Shown: positions 17,838 to 27,154, numbered from the stretch's first letter. The stretch is DNA of 64,000 nt from Flavobacterium petrolei (GCF_003314435.2 NZ_QNVY02000001.1:372001-436000), one strand, 5' to 3'. Program-made: numbers and translations. The notes: generated by a model from the letters alone, not told the origin.

Positions 17838-18249
17838 TACTAAAAAATAATTGATTCTTTAGCATTAGAAAAATATAATAAGACATATGCTATTACTTAA
17901 AATCAAATTTGTGGAATAAATTTTTGATTGCAAGAAAACCACAATTTATTGGAAATATGGATTCTTAAAACCAAGGATTAATGATGCCCTAAGCTCGATT
18001 AGAAAGAGGCTTTTATTGTTTAAATTAGGCGATTTCGAATTTCAAAGAAGAAATTTTTGAGCAATTAATCAACATTTTACCGTAAAATATCATCATATCT
18101 TGAAAATATCGTTAAGTTAAACTTTCAATTTTCAGATACTTACACGAATCTAATTTCATTATTTGCACATTTTTTTTAATGATAAATCGAGTTCAGGTTA
18201 ATTACTAAACAAGAAGTAAAAGCATGCGTTTCTTAAAAAAAAGTTAAAG
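17838..18249. other. intergenic stretch without a recognisable gene
   Basis: About 410 AT-rich bases between the DUF2490 gene and the leucine-rich-repeat operon. No frame of convincing composition on either strand, no tRNA and no clear terminator. The end of this stretch contains AAAGTTAAA just before the palindrome at 18250, a string that also occurs about 20 bases before the palindrome at 16220. Confidence 0.5.
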
Positions 18250-18284
18250 TCACATAATCAATAGCATTACTATTGATTATGTGA
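18250..18284 (+). promoter_or_regulatory. candidate operator: 14-base perfect inverted repeat (copy 2)
   Basis: Arms 18250-18263 and 18271-18284 pair perfectly over 14 bases with a seven-base spacer. The core AATAGCATTACTATT (18260-18274) differs at one base from the palindrome at 16221-16235. It ends one base before the -7 box TACTTTTG at 18286, so a bound dimer would block RNA polymerase. A dimeric regulator such as the TetR protein encoded two genes downstream is the obvious candidate. It is not followed by T's, so it is not a terminator on this strand. Confidence 0.6.
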
Positions 18285-18285
18285 T

Positions 18286-18293
18286 TACTTTTG
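18286..18293 (+). promoter_or_regulatory. promoter -7 box of the LRR-TetR-exporter operon
   Basis: TACTTTTG, an exact TAnnTTTG, 24 bases before the start codon of the leucine-rich-repeat gene and adjacent to the inverted repeat. Confidence 0.6.
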
Positions 18294-18316
18294 TTGAATA
18301 ATCTAAAAAAAATAAA

Positions 18317-18949
18317 ATGAAAACGAACTTAATTTTGGCATTTTTAATCGTCTTTTCAAATGCATTATTTGGTCAAATTAAGCCTGATCAAAGTAAAGAT
18401 TACAATAATTTAGAAGAAGCTCTGAAGAATCCTGAAATGATTTACAGACTAGATCTGAGTAATCAAAGAGTTAAACTAGATACTATAAATTGGACAAAGT
18501 TTACTAATCTTACCTATCTAAATCTTAAAAATGATCATCTGAAGGAAATACCAATTGGCATTACAACTCTAAAATCTCTAAAGACAATTGATTTAAGTGG
18601 AAATGATTTCAATATATTACCTAGTGATTTTTCTAATTTGACCGCATTAGAAGAGGTGTTTTTAAATGATGAAAAGAAAATGAATTTGCCTAAAACGCTG
18701 AACATTTTAGCAAAACTGCCCAATTTAAAATCCCTGCATTTAGAAAATGATCACTTAAAATCATTACCAAGTGAACTACTGCGTTTTAAAAATCTAGAAA
18801 AATTGTATTTGGGCAATAATGAATTGAAGCAAATCCCAGTTCTCAAAACATTAGATCATTTAAAATATTTAGATTTAAAAAATAATAATATCGAAACTGA
18901 CATTAGAGATATGAAAAATTTAAACTTTGGCCTAAAAATTAATTTCTAA
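18317..18949 (+). CDS. secreted leucine-rich repeat protein
   Basis: 210 residues with signal peptide MKTNLILAFLIVFSNALFGQ. From about residue 55 it consists of six leucine-rich repeats of about 23 residues (LTYLNLKNDHLKEIP, LKTIDLSGNDFNILP, LKSLHLENDHLKSLP, LEKLYLGNNELKQIP, LKYLDLKNNNIETD and one degenerate). These form a curved solenoid for protein binding. No C-terminal sorting domain or anchor is visible, so it is probably periplasmic or released. It is first in a run with a TetR regulator and a tripartite exporter and could be a sensor or accessory of that system; this is inference from position. Confidence 0.85.
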   Translation: MKTNLILAFLIVFSNALFGQIKPDQSKDYNNLEEALKNPEMIYRLDLSNQRVKLDTINWTKFTNLTYLNLKNDHLKEIPIGITTLKSLKTIDLSGNDFNILPSDFSNLTALEEVFLNDEKKMNLPKTLNILAKLPNLKSLHLENDHLKSLPSELLRFKNLEKLYLGNNELKQIPVLKTLDHLKYLDLKNNNIETDIRDMKNLNFGLKINF

Positions 18950-19060
18950 TAATAACCAATAAAACTTATCTTTAATTAAAAATACGTTTTAAATACAAGC
19001 AGTGAAACAATAATATAAAATCCCTTTTTGTCTCTCAAGTATATCATCAAAATTTTAAAA

Positions 19061-19732
19061 ATGAACACTATTTTAGCAAATATAACAATAACAGTCAACG
19101 ATCAACTTTACGTCAAGAATCCTGAAACTTCTTCTTTAGGAAAAAAAATAATTGAGCATAGTATTTTAATGATAGATGAAATAGGTTTTGAAAATTTTAC
19201 GTTCAAAAAGCTTGGTGAAAAAATTGGTTCAAATGAAAGTTCAATCTATAGATACTTTGAAAGTAAGCATAAACTATTATTATATTTATCCTCGTGGTAT
19301 TGGGGCTGGATGGAGTATAAATTAGTGTTTGCAACTAATAATTTATCTATACCATTGGAGAAATTAAAAAAAGCTATTACTATTTTAACGGAAAAAATTG
19401 AAGATGATTTTACAACCGCCCATATCAACGAATCTATTCTAAACAAAATAATAATTGCCGAATTCACAAAAACATTGCTAACAAAAGACGTTGACGAGGA
19501 AAATAAAATTGGTTTTTTCTTAGTGTATAAAAGAGTAATCAATAGAGTTATAGAAATGATACAAGTGGTAAATCCTGATTATAAATATGCAAAAAGTTTA
19601 GCCTCATCAATAGTCGAAGGTGCATTACACCAGCATTTTTTAAAGGACCATTTAAAAACAATTACAAATTGTAATGAAACTATTTCACCAACCGATTTCT
19701 ACATTGATTTAGTTGAACGAATTACAAAATAA
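19061..19732 (+). CDS. TetR/AcrR family transcriptional regulator
   Basis: 223 residues from the ATG at 19061, preferred to an in-frame TTG at 19028 that has no start context. The N-terminal helix-turn-helix is clear at about residues 45-70 (FTFKKLGEKIGSNESSIYRYF). The C-terminal ligand domain is all helical and not assignable. No -7 box was found in the 111 bases before it, so it is probably transcribed with the leucine-rich-repeat gene from the promoter at 18286. It sits six bases before the ABC gene, as expected for a local repressor of that exporter. The inverted repeats at 18250 and 16220 are candidate targets. Confidence 0.87.
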   Translation: MNTILANITITVNDQLYVKNPETSSLGKKIIEHSILMIDEIGFENFTFKKLGEKIGSNESSIYRYFESKHKLLLYLSSWYWGWMEYKLVFATNNLSIPLEKLKKAITILTEKIEDDFTTAHINESILNKIIIAEFTKTLLTKDVDEENKIGFFLVYKRVINRVIEMIQVVNPDYKYAKSLASSIVEGALHQHFLKDHLKTITNCNETISPTDFYIDLVERITK

Positions 19733-19738
19733 GATATT

Positions 19739-21406
19739 ATGAAAATTTCTCCATTAAAACGTTTTTACAATTTACTTGAATTAGATAAAAAAGATGTTTA
19801 TCAAATATTTTTCTACGCTATTTTTGCCGGATTAATCAGTTTGTCTTTACCGCTGGGTATTCAGGCGATCATCAACTTTATACAATCCGGAAGAGTAAGC
19901 GCCTCTTGGATTGTTTTAATTATTTTGGTGATTTTTGGTGTTGCATTAGTGGGGATTTTATCCTTGATGCAATTGCGAATCACTGAAAATTTACAACAAA
20001 AAATATTTGTTCGCGCCTCATTTGAATTTGCAGCCCGTTTGCCCAAAATAAAAATGGATCAATTGTACAATTCCTATCCACCGGAATTAGCCAATCGCTT
20101 TTTTGATACAATGACCATCCAAAAAGGAACTTCCAAGCTGCTAATCGATTTTTCTGCGGCGCTGTTGCAAATTGCTTTTGGAGTAATTTTACTGTCTTTA
20201 TACCATCCCTATTTTATTCTGTTTGGTGTACTACTTTTTTTCCTTTTGTATTTTATTTTCCGATTCTCTTTTAAATCCGGTCTGGAAACAAGCTTGAAAG
20301 AATCAAAATTCAAATATAAAGTAGCAGGCTGGTTACAAGAATTAGCTCGAAATAATTATAGTTTCAAAAATGATCTTCATTATAATTTTGGACTTGAAAA
20401 AAATAATAATATCGTTAGTGAGTACTTAAATTACAGGGAGAAACATTTTAGCATCATCAAAAGACAATTCACCCAATTAATTCTTTTTAAAATTTTAATA
20501 ACTGGAGGATTATTATCTATTGGGGGCTTTTTGGTACTTTCAGAACAAATGAATATTGGCCAATTCGTAGCGGCAGAAATCATTATTTTATTAGTTATAA
20601 CCTCTGTCGAAAAAATTATAATTGGACTCGAAACATTCTACGATGTACTGACCTCAATTGAAAAAATTGGTCAAGTGACTGACATGGAATTAGAAGAAGA
20701 CACCGCTTTTAGCAGCGACACTTGCTATGCTAATATATCATTGGAAATAGAAAATCTTACTTTTAAATTTCCGGACTCCAAGAAGGAAATATTGAGTAAT
20801 TTATCCCTTAAAATAGAACAAGGAGAAAAAATAGCGATTGAAGGTCCTAATGGTTCTGGAAAAACAACGCTAATTCGCATATTATCCGGATTATTACAAC
20901 CTACATCGGGTACTTTTTACATCAATGACGATACCTATAGAAAAATCAACCTAAAGCAATATCGCTCTCAAATTGGCGGTATTATTCACGGTGAAACGCC
21001 ATTTGAAGGTACTCTGTTAGAAAACATTACGTTCAATGACAACTCAATCACTACTGAGAATCTAAAATGGGCTATTGAGGGCGTCCAACTTTCCAGCTTT
21101 GTAAAAACGCTGCCGAAGGGTCTCGAAACACACATATTCCCGGAAGGCAAGCAATTGTCATCTTCCGATGCTGAAAAAGTACTATTGGCTAGAAGTATTA
21201 TACACAAACCAAAAATCCTTTTTTATGAAGATCCCACGGACATGATGGACATTAAAGTTGCTAATGAAATTATTGATTTCCTTACATCCGAGAAGAATAA
21301 CTGGACGATAATAGTTTCCTCAAAAAACCCATATTGGAAAACCAAATGCAGTCGTATTATCACTATGGAAAATGGAACTATTCAACTTGATTTAAAAAAT
21401 AAATAG
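19739..21406 (+). CDS. ABC transporter, fused membrane and ATPase domains, degenerate nucleotide site
   Basis: Half-transporter of 555 residues: a membrane domain of about six helices (residues about 20-320), then an ATPase domain (about 330-550). Walker A is intact (GPNGSGKTT, 369-377), but the other motifs are altered. The Q-loop Gln is replaced by His (IGGIIHGETP). The signature LSGGQ becomes LSSSD (473-477). In Walker B the usual Asp-Glu pair is swapped to Glu497-Asp498 (ILFYEDP). The H-loop His is replaced by Ser-Lys (SSKNP, 527-531). With HlyD and TolC partners next to it, it should be the inner-membrane part of a type I secretion or efflux system. ATP binding is likely; normal hydrolysis is doubtful. 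Confidence 0.85.
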   Translation: MKISPLKRFYNLLELDKKDVYQIFFYAIFAGLISLSLPLGIQAIINFIQSGRVSASWIVLIILVIFGVALVGILSLMQLRITENLQQKIFVRASFEFAARLPKIKMDQLYNSYPPELANRFFDTMTIQKGTSKLLIDFSAALLQIAFGVILLSLYHPYFILFGVLLFFLLYFIFRFSFKSGLETSLKESKFKYKVAGWLQELARNNYSFKNDLHYNFGLEKNNNIVSEYLNYREKHFSIIKRQFTQLILFKILITGGLLSIGGFLVLSEQMNIGQFVAAEIIILLVITSVEKIIIGLETFYDVLTSIEKIGQVTDMELEEDTAFSSDTCYANISLEIENLTFKFPDSKKEILSNLSLKIEQGEKIAIEGPNGSGKTTLIRILSGLLQPTSGTFYINDDTYRKINLKQYRSQIGGIIHGETPFEGTLLENITFNDNSITTENLKWAIEGVQLSSFVKTLPKGLETHIFPEGKQLSSSDAEKVLLARSIIHKPKILFYEDPTDMMDIKVANEIIDFLTSEKNNWTIIVSSKNPYWKTKCSRIITMENGTIQLDLKNK

Positions 21407-21408
21407 TA

Positions 21409-22755
21409 ATGCTAAACATATCTGACAATAAAACAAAACTGCCGCCATTAGATCGTTTTACTACGGTAAAAAACCTGGTCAACAGACCTCACTATAAAAT
21501 TTTGAATAAAATTATTGTAGGAGTTTCAATTATAGGTGTGATAGCACTTTTCCTGCCTTGGACACAAAACATTTCAGGTAGCGGAAGCGTTACCACATTA
21601 AGACCTGATCAAAGACCACAGTCCATTCAGAGTGTGATTTCTGGTCGACTTGAAAAATGGTATGTTCAGGAAGGCGATTTTGTAAAGAAAGGCGACACCA
21701 TCCTATTCATTTCAGAAATAAAAGAGGATTATATGGACCCAAATTTAGTTCAGAACACTAGAAATCAAATAGATGCAAAAAAACAATCTTTGCAATCGTA
21801 TGGTTCAAAAGTAAGCACTCTTACCGGCCAGATCCAAGCCATTGAAAGAGAAAAAGTTTTGAAACTGGAACAAGCGCAAAATAAAATCAAACAATCTGTT
21901 TTGAAAATTAAGAGCGACAGTATGGATTTAGTTGCAGTAAAAACTCAACTAAAGATAGCTAACACGCAATACAATCGTTCTGTTCAATTGAATAAGGAAG
22001 GACTGAAACCGCTTACTGACATTGAAGAAAAAAGACTGAAATTACAAGAAGTAGAAGCGAAAATTATCACTCAGGAAAACAAATTTTTAACGAGTAAAAA
22101 CGAATTTATTAATGCCAAAGTTGAAATAAACAGAATAAGCGCAGAGTATGCAGAGAAAGTTTCGAAAGCCAATAGTGACAAATTTACAGCGCTTAGCAGT
22201 CAGTACGACACTGATGCGCAAGTGAATAAACTTGAAAATCAGTATGCAAATTACAGCATTAGAAACGGAATGTATTATATCAAAGCCTCGCAAAACGGCT
22301 ACATCAACAGGGCATTGCAATCCGGTATAGGAGAAACCATAAAAGAAGGAACGCCAATTGCAACCATAATGCCATCAAAATATGATATTGCCGTAGAAAC
22401 TTTTGTAAACCCAATAGACCTTCCGCTGTTAAGAAAAGGTGAAAAAGTTAGGGTTTGGTTTGATGGCTGGCCTACAATTGTATTCTCCGGATGGCCAAAC
22501 ATGTCATACGGTACCTTTGGTGGTGAAATTGTAGCCATTGAAAATTTCATTAGCGTCAATGGAAAATATCGGGTCTTAATATCACCTGATAAAAATGATG
22601 AAAAATGGCCTGAACAACTAAGTATTGGAGCTGGAGCACAAACTATTGCGTTGCTAAATAATGTACCTGTTTGGTTTGAATTGTGGCGATCCCTGAACGG
22701 ATTCCCTCCTAATTATTACAAACCAGCGGTAAAACCAACAACAGATAAAAAATAA
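21409..22755 (+). CDS. HlyD family membrane-fusion (periplasmic adaptor) protein
   Basis: 448 residues, two bases after the ABC gene. One N-terminal membrane helix (IVGVSIIGVIALFLPW, about 36-51), then the first half of a lipoyl/biotinyl-like domain (GRLEKWYVQEGDFVKKGDTIL), a long coiled coil (about 120-275), the second lipoyl half (IKASQNGYINRALQSGIGETIKEGTPI) and a beta-barrel region. It links the inner-membrane ABC subunit to the outer-membrane TolC channel. It overlaps the next gene by one base. The substrate is not indicated: no RTX protein or peptide gene is adjacent. Confidence 0.9.
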   Translation: MLNISDNKTKLPPLDRFTTVKNLVNRPHYKILNKIIVGVSIIGVIALFLPWTQNISGSGSVTTLRPDQRPQSIQSVISGRLEKWYVQEGDFVKKGDTILFISEIKEDYMDPNLVQNTRNQIDAKKQSLQSYGSKVSTLTGQIQAIEREKVLKLEQAQNKIKQSVLKIKSDSMDLVAVKTQLKIANTQYNRSVQLNKEGLKPLTDIEEKRLKLQEVEAKIITQENKFLTSKNEFINAKVEINRISAEYAEKVSKANSDKFTALSSQYDTDAQVNKLENQYANYSIRNGMYYIKASQNGYINRALQSGIGETIKEGTPIATIMPSKYDIAVETFVNPIDLPLLRKGEKVRVWFDGWPTIVFSGWPNMSYGTFGGEIVAIENFISVNGKYRVLISPDKNDEKWPEQLSIGAGAQTIALLNNVPVWFELWRSLNGFPPNYYKPAVKPTTDKK

Positions 22756-24143
22756 TGAAAAAACTATTTTTAGCATTTTTATTTTTGGGTTTTGCTGCAA
22801 CAGCCCAAGATATCACCTCAAAAGAATTCACTTATACAGAGTTCCTGGGGTATGTAAAAAAATACCATCCGCTGGTGAAGAATGCCAACTTAGAAATCAA
22901 TAAAGCGCAAGCTAATTTGATGATGGCTCGCGGTGGTTTTGACCCAAAAATCGAAGTCGATTTCAGTGAAAAACAATTCAAAGACAAAGAATATTACTCA
23001 ATATTGAACAGCAGTTTCAAAATCCCAACTTGGTATGGAATCGAGATTAAAGCGGGTTTTGACAATAGTGACGGTGTATACTTGAATCCGCAAAACACAC
23101 TTCCCAATCAAGGATTAACTTCCTTAGGAGTGACCGTTCCACTTGGACAAGGACTGTTTATTAACCAAAGAATGGCTGATGTACGAAAGGCAAAAATGCA
23201 AATGCAATTGAGTCAGGCAGAACGAAAACTTCAGGCAATTGCAGTTTTGTATGATGCTTCGCAGGCCTATTTTAATTGGAAAAAAAACTTCAATGAAGTG
23301 CAGTTGTATGCAGAATATAATGAAAATGCACAAATTAGATTTAAAGGGATTCAATCTTTAATCAATCAAGGTGACAAACCCGCAATTGATAGTGTTGAGG
23401 CCGGAATTATTGTAAAAAACAGAAAACTGAGCTTGGAAGATTCGAATCTGAAATTGGCTAAAGCCAAATTAGAACTCGCTAATTTTCTTTGGTTAGAAAA
23501 CAATATTCCGCTGGAATTATCCGATGAATTGATTCCTGAAACCCAATTAGAATTAACGATTCAGGAAAGTTTAAAAACGAATGATTTACTGAACACCGAC
23601 TTCTCCATCACCAATCATCCAAAAATTAATGCGTTGCAAAGCAAAATTGACATGCTCAATGTGGAACAAAAATTAAAAGCCAACATGCTTTTGCCTAAAA
23701 TAGATGTGGGTTACTCTTATATTTCAGAACCCAGCTATATTGATAATTATCAGTTTAAAGATTACAAAATTGGATTGGATTTTTACTTCCCTTTGTTTCT
23801 TAGAAAAGAGCGCGGAAGTTTAAAACTGGCGAAGTTCAAAGTTCAGGAAACGGAATTCACACTGGACCTTGAAAAAGTGCAATTGACCAATAAAATCAAT
23901 GCCCAAAAAATGGAAATTGAGTCCTTGCTGAGACAAAAAAAGCTGATTAAAGGTTTGGTTCAGGACAATCTCACAATGTTAAACTCAGAGGAAAGATTAT
24001 TTTCTTTTGGTGAAAGTTCCTTATTTCTAATCAATACACGAGAGAATAATTTAGTTAGCGCACAACTTTCGAAGATTGCTCTAGAGAATCGTTTTTACGT
24101 TTCAAATTCAGAGCTTTTTAAAATAATGGCCAATCCGGATTAA
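22755..24143 (+). CDS. TolC family outer-membrane efflux protein
   Basis: 462 residues with signal peptide MKKLFLAFLFLGFAATAQ. It shows the two-fold TolC pattern: long helices alternating with short beta strands (VKNANLEINKAQANLMMARGGFDPKIEV; INALQSKIDMLNVEQKLKANMLLPKIDVGYSY as internal repeat). It forms the outer-membrane channel for the ABC/HlyD pair; the overlap of stop and start codons with hlyD (TAATG) shows tight coupling. This is the last gene of the exporter unit, followed by the separate promoter of map. Confidence 0.92.
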   Translation: MKKLFLAFLFLGFAATAQDITSKEFTYTEFLGYVKKYHPLVKNANLEINKAQANLMMARGGFDPKIEVDFSEKQFKDKEYYSILNSSFKIPTWYGIEIKAGFDNSDGVYLNPQNTLPNQGLTSLGVTVPLGQGLFINQRMADVRKAKMQMQLSQAERKLQAIAVLYDASQAYFNWKKNFNEVQLYAEYNENAQIRFKGIQSLINQGDKPAIDSVEAGIIVKNRKLSLEDSNLKLAKAKLELANFLWLENNIPLELSDELIPETQLELTIQESLKTNDLLNTDFSITNHPKINALQSKIDMLNVEQKLKANMLLPKIDVGYSYISEPSYIDNYQFKDYKIGLDFYFPLFLRKERGSLKLAKFKVQETEFTLDLEKVQLTNKINAQKMEIESLLRQKKLIKGLVQDNLTMLNSEERLFSFGESSLFLINTRENNLVSAQLSKIALENRFYVSNSELFKIMANPD

Positions 24144-24159
24144 ATAATTTATAAAATCG

Positions 24160-24167
24160 TACTTTTG
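24160..24167 (+). promoter_or_regulatory. promoter -7 box of map
   Basis: TACTTTTG, exact consensus, 20 bases before the start codon. No convincing TTG at -33. Confidence 0.6.
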
Positions 24168-24187
24168 CAAACTGAAAAACAAGAATT

Positions 24188-25006
24188 ATGATTATTGTAA
24201 AATCACGTGAAGAAATAGAATTAATGCGCGAAAGTGCGTTAATCGTATCAAAAACATTAGGAATGATTGCTTCTGAAATCAAAGAAGGAGTTACTACTTT
24301 ATATCTGGATAAATTAGCCGAAACATTCATTCGTGACCATGGTGCAGAACCGAGTTTCCTTGGATTATATGGTTTCCCAAATTCACTTTGTATGAGTCCG
24401 AACTCGCAAGTGGTACATGGAATTCCAAATAATAAACCATTGGAAAGCGGTGATGTAATCTCTGTGGATTGTGGTGCTTTCAAAAACGGATACCATGGTG
24501 ACCATGCCTATTCTTTTGAAATAGGCGAAGTTGCTCCTGAAACTAAAAAATTATTGCAGGTTACCAAAGAATCATTATACGTAGGAATTCGCGAATTAAG
24601 ACTAGGAAACCGTGTTGAAGACGTAGGAAATGCAATTCAAAAATATACCGAATCACATGGTTATGGTGTAGTTCGTGAATTAGTAGGTCATGGCGTAGGA
24701 CAAAAAATGCATGAAGATCCTGAAATGCCTAATTATGGTAAAAAAGGAAGAGGAAAACTTTTTGTAGAAGGAATGGTTGTGGCTATTGAACCCATGATTA
24801 ATTTGGGAACCCGAAACATCAAACAACACAAAGACGGCTGGACAATCACGACAGCTGACGGAAAACCAAGTGCCCATTTTGAGCACGACGTAGCCATTAT
24901 TGATGGAAAACCGGAGATTTTATCGACTTTTGGATACATCTACAAAGCCTTAGGAATTGTGAGTAATGAGGAAGATGAGTTTAGACAAACACCTTTGGTT
25001 CTGTAA
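24188..25006 (+). CDS. map: type I methionine aminopeptidase
   Basis: Removes the initiator methionine from nascent proteins. 272 residues, slightly longer than the E. coli enzyme because of a short C-terminal tail. Substrate-site His (VVHGIP) and the five metal ligands are recognisable: VDCG, HGDHA, GHGVGQKMHEDP, AIEPM and HFEHD. Not located with secY or infA as in many bacteria. Its stop codon overlaps the start of the following methyltransferase gene by one base. Confidence 0.96.
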   Translation: MIIVKSREEIELMRESALIVSKTLGMIASEIKEGVTTLYLDKLAETFIRDHGAEPSFLGLYGFPNSLCMSPNSQVVHGIPNNKPLESGDVISVDCGAFKNGYHGDHAYSFEIGEVAPETKKLLQVTKESLYVGIRELRLGNRVEDVGNAIQKYTESHGYGVVRELVGHGVGQKMHEDPEMPNYGKKGRGKLFVEGMVVAIEPMINLGTRNIKQHKDGWTITTADGKPSAHFEHDVAIIDGKPEILSTFGYIYKALGIVSNEEDEFRQTPLVL

Positions 25007-25776
25007 TGAAAAAACTTTTTAAACTTATACTCAATACTATTCCTCGTCCTTTATTAATTAGGCTGAGTTATGTAGCTCGTCCTATTATCGCTTTTTCATT
25101 AAGAGGAACTAATTTCACCGATCCAATCGACGGAAAAAGCTTCAAATCGATGTTGCCTTATGGTTATGAAACACAACGCAACAATGTACTTTCGCCAAGT
25201 ACACTTTCCTTGGAAAGACATCGCTTATTATGGTTGTATTTGAATGAAGAAACCGATTTTTTTACTTCGACAGCAAAAAAGAAAGTACTGCATTTTGCAC
25301 CAGAGCAAGCTTTTTATAAATTGTTTCGAAACCAAAAAAATCTGGACTACACGACAACCGATTTGTTTTCACCTCTTGCGGATGTAAAAGCAGACATTTG
25401 TAATTTGCCTTTTGAAGACAATCAATATGATGTTATTCTTTGTAATCATGTTTTAGAACACATTCCGGATGATACAAAAGCGATGCAGGAATTGTATCGG
25501 GTTTTGAAACCGGGTGGAATGGCTATTTTACAAATTCCACAGGATTTGTCCAGAGCGATCACTTTTGCCGATGATTCCATTACCGACCAAAAAGAACGCG
25601 CTAAAATCTTTGGTCAATACGATCACGTCCGCATTTACGGTCGCGATTATTTTGATAAATTACGAAGTATCGGTTTCAAAGTAATTGAAGAAGATTACAC
25701 CAATAAAATTGCACCTGAATTAGTAGAAAAATATTGTTTGGCTAAAGGGGAAATTATTCCCGTTTGTTTTAAATAG
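25006..25776 (+). CDS. class I SAM-dependent methyltransferase
   Basis: 256 residues, a methyltransferase of the Methyltransf_11 type. SAM-binding elements are in order: LHFAPEQ (motif I position), an acidic strand end DYTTTDL, DVILCNHVLEHIPDD (motif post I/IV with the typical xLEHIPD) and LKPGGMAILQIP. The N-terminal 60 residues (RPLLIRLSYVARPIIAFSLRG) are basic and amphipathic and could contact a membrane. The substrate cannot be named. It is translationally coupled to map (TAATG), an arrangement whose meaning is unclear. Confidence 0.85.
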   Translation: MKKLFKLILNTIPRPLLIRLSYVARPIIAFSLRGTNFTDPIDGKSFKSMLPYGYETQRNNVLSPSTLSLERHRLLWLYLNEETDFFTSTAKKKVLHFAPEQAFYKLFRNQKNLDYTTTDLFSPLADVKADICNLPFEDNQYDVILCNHVLEHIPDDTKAMQELYRVLKPGGMAILQIPQDLSRAITFADDSITDQKERAKIFGQYDHVRIYGRDYFDKLRSIGFKVIEEDYTNKIAPELVEKYCLAKGEIIPVCFK

Positions 25777-25848
25777 TTAGTCTTTTTTCAGGAAATAATA
25801 TCTTAGGGCATAATTCGTTATATTTACATCAAAGCAACTATCACCATT

Positions 25849-27105
25849 ATGCCCACTTCCTTTTTCCAGAAAATAATAGTATTTTTCATTTTTACTTCTG
25901 CATTTGCACAAGTAGAAAAAGAAATCGCTCCGCCATACCACATCAAGACGATTTCATTTGTACAAAATAACCAAAATACAATTCCAATTTTAAAACTGGG
26001 CGAAGGATTTCAACTACAATTTGATGATCTTTTTGGCAATGAAGCAAATTATTATTACGAAATAATCCATTGCGATTACAACTGGAATCCTACCGCAATT
26101 CCAAAAAATGAATATCTGGAAGGTTTTGACAACCAAAGAATTCAGGATTACAGTAATTCCTTCAACACACTACAAATCTATTCGCATTACAAATTAGCAA
26201 TTCCGAATCAGTTTACCCAACAATTGAAGATCAGCGGGAACTATATGATTAAAGTTTTAGATGAAAATAAAGCAGTTGTATTTTCCAGAAAGTTCATTTT
26301 ATACGAAGATTTGGTTACAGTTCCCATCCAAGTCAAACGAGCCAGAACAATTAATAACATCGAATTAAAGCAAAATTTAGATTTCACTATTCGATCCAAT
26401 ACCATTACTTTTCAAACGCCGTTGCGAAATGTCAAAGTACTGTTACTTCAAAACGGCCAAATGAATACTGGCATTAAAAATATAGTTCCGCAATACACTA
26501 TTGGTAATGATTTGATTTACAAATATGATTCGGAAACTCAGTTTTGGGCGGGAAATGAGTTTTTATTTTTCGAAAATAAAGACATCCGTTCAGCAAGCAA
26601 CAATGTCGCCCGAATCGATTCTAACACGCCTATTTATGGTTCATATTTGTACACCAGCGCCGCCAGAGCCAATTTCCCGTATTCCTTTACCCAAGATGTG
26701 AATGGGAATTTTGTTGTCAACAATTTAAACTCAGCTAATAACGAAATCGAGGCTGATTATGCCTGGGTTTATTTCAGTCTTTCGGCACCTACATTCCGAT
26801 TGAATAAAAATATTTATGTTACTGGAATGTTTAACAATTACACGCTGTCTCCAGAATACAAAATGGAGTACAATCCCAAAAAAGCGATTTATGAAAAAGC
26901 AATTTTAATCAAACAGGGATTTACGAATTTTGAATATAAAGTCGCTGACGAAAAAGGAGCAATTGACTATGAAAATGCAATTGACGGTAATTTTTACCAA
27001 ACAGAAAATGACTACACAATAGTCGTTTATTACAGAGAAAACATTGACCGATACGACAGAGTTGTAGGTAAAGGAATGGCAAATTCGATAAATATTATCA
27101 ACTAA
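25849..27105 (+). CDS. type IX secretion system plug protein (DUF5103)
   Basis: 418 residues with signal peptide MPTSFFQKIIVFFIFTSAFAQ. The N-terminal segment (YHIKTISFVQNN, QLQFDDLFGNEANYYYEIIHCDYNW) is the recognisable start of the DUF5103 family. In Flavobacterium johnsoniae the family is known as the Plug subunit that closes the periplasmic end of the giant SprA translocon. The rest is beta sandwich-like. It supports an active T9SS, in line with the T9SS-type cargo at 57323. It stands apart from other T9SS genes, as is usual. Paralogues with other roles cannot be excluded. Confidence 0.82.
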   Translation: MPTSFFQKIIVFFIFTSAFAQVEKEIAPPYHIKTISFVQNNQNTIPILKLGEGFQLQFDDLFGNEANYYYEIIHCDYNWNPTAIPKNEYLEGFDNQRIQDYSNSFNTLQIYSHYKLAIPNQFTQQLKISGNYMIKVLDENKAVVFSRKFILYEDLVTVPIQVKRARTINNIELKQNLDFTIRSNTITFQTPLRNVKVLLLQNGQMNTGIKNIVPQYTIGNDLIYKYDSETQFWAGNEFLFFENKDIRSASNNVARIDSNTPIYGSYLYTSAARANFPYSFTQDVNGNFVVNNLNSANNEIEADYAWVYFSLSAPTFRLNKNIYVTGMFNNYTLSPEYKMEYNPKKAIYEKAILIKQGFTNFEYKVADEKGAIDYENAIDGNFYQTENDYTIVVYYRENIDRYDRVVGKGMANSINIIN

Positions 27106-27146
27106 AAAACTTTTGATAAATTTGGTAAAACGACACCATTTTTTTG

Positions 27147-27154
27147 TAAATTTG
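27147..27154 (+). promoter_or_regulatory. promoter -7 box of apaG
   Basis: TAAATTTG, exact consensus, 31 bases before the apaG start; TTG at 27122-27124 lies 22 bases upstream as a possible -33 element. Confidence 0.6.

Noticed and set aside
18250-18284. Inverted repeat as a transcription terminator for the DUF2490 operon
   Set aside because: It is more than 400 bases after that operon, lacks a T run and touches a -7 box of the next gene, which fits an operator.
19028-19060. TTG start for the TetR regulator
   Set aside because: The ATG at 19061 has an A-rich start context and gives a normal TetR N-terminus.
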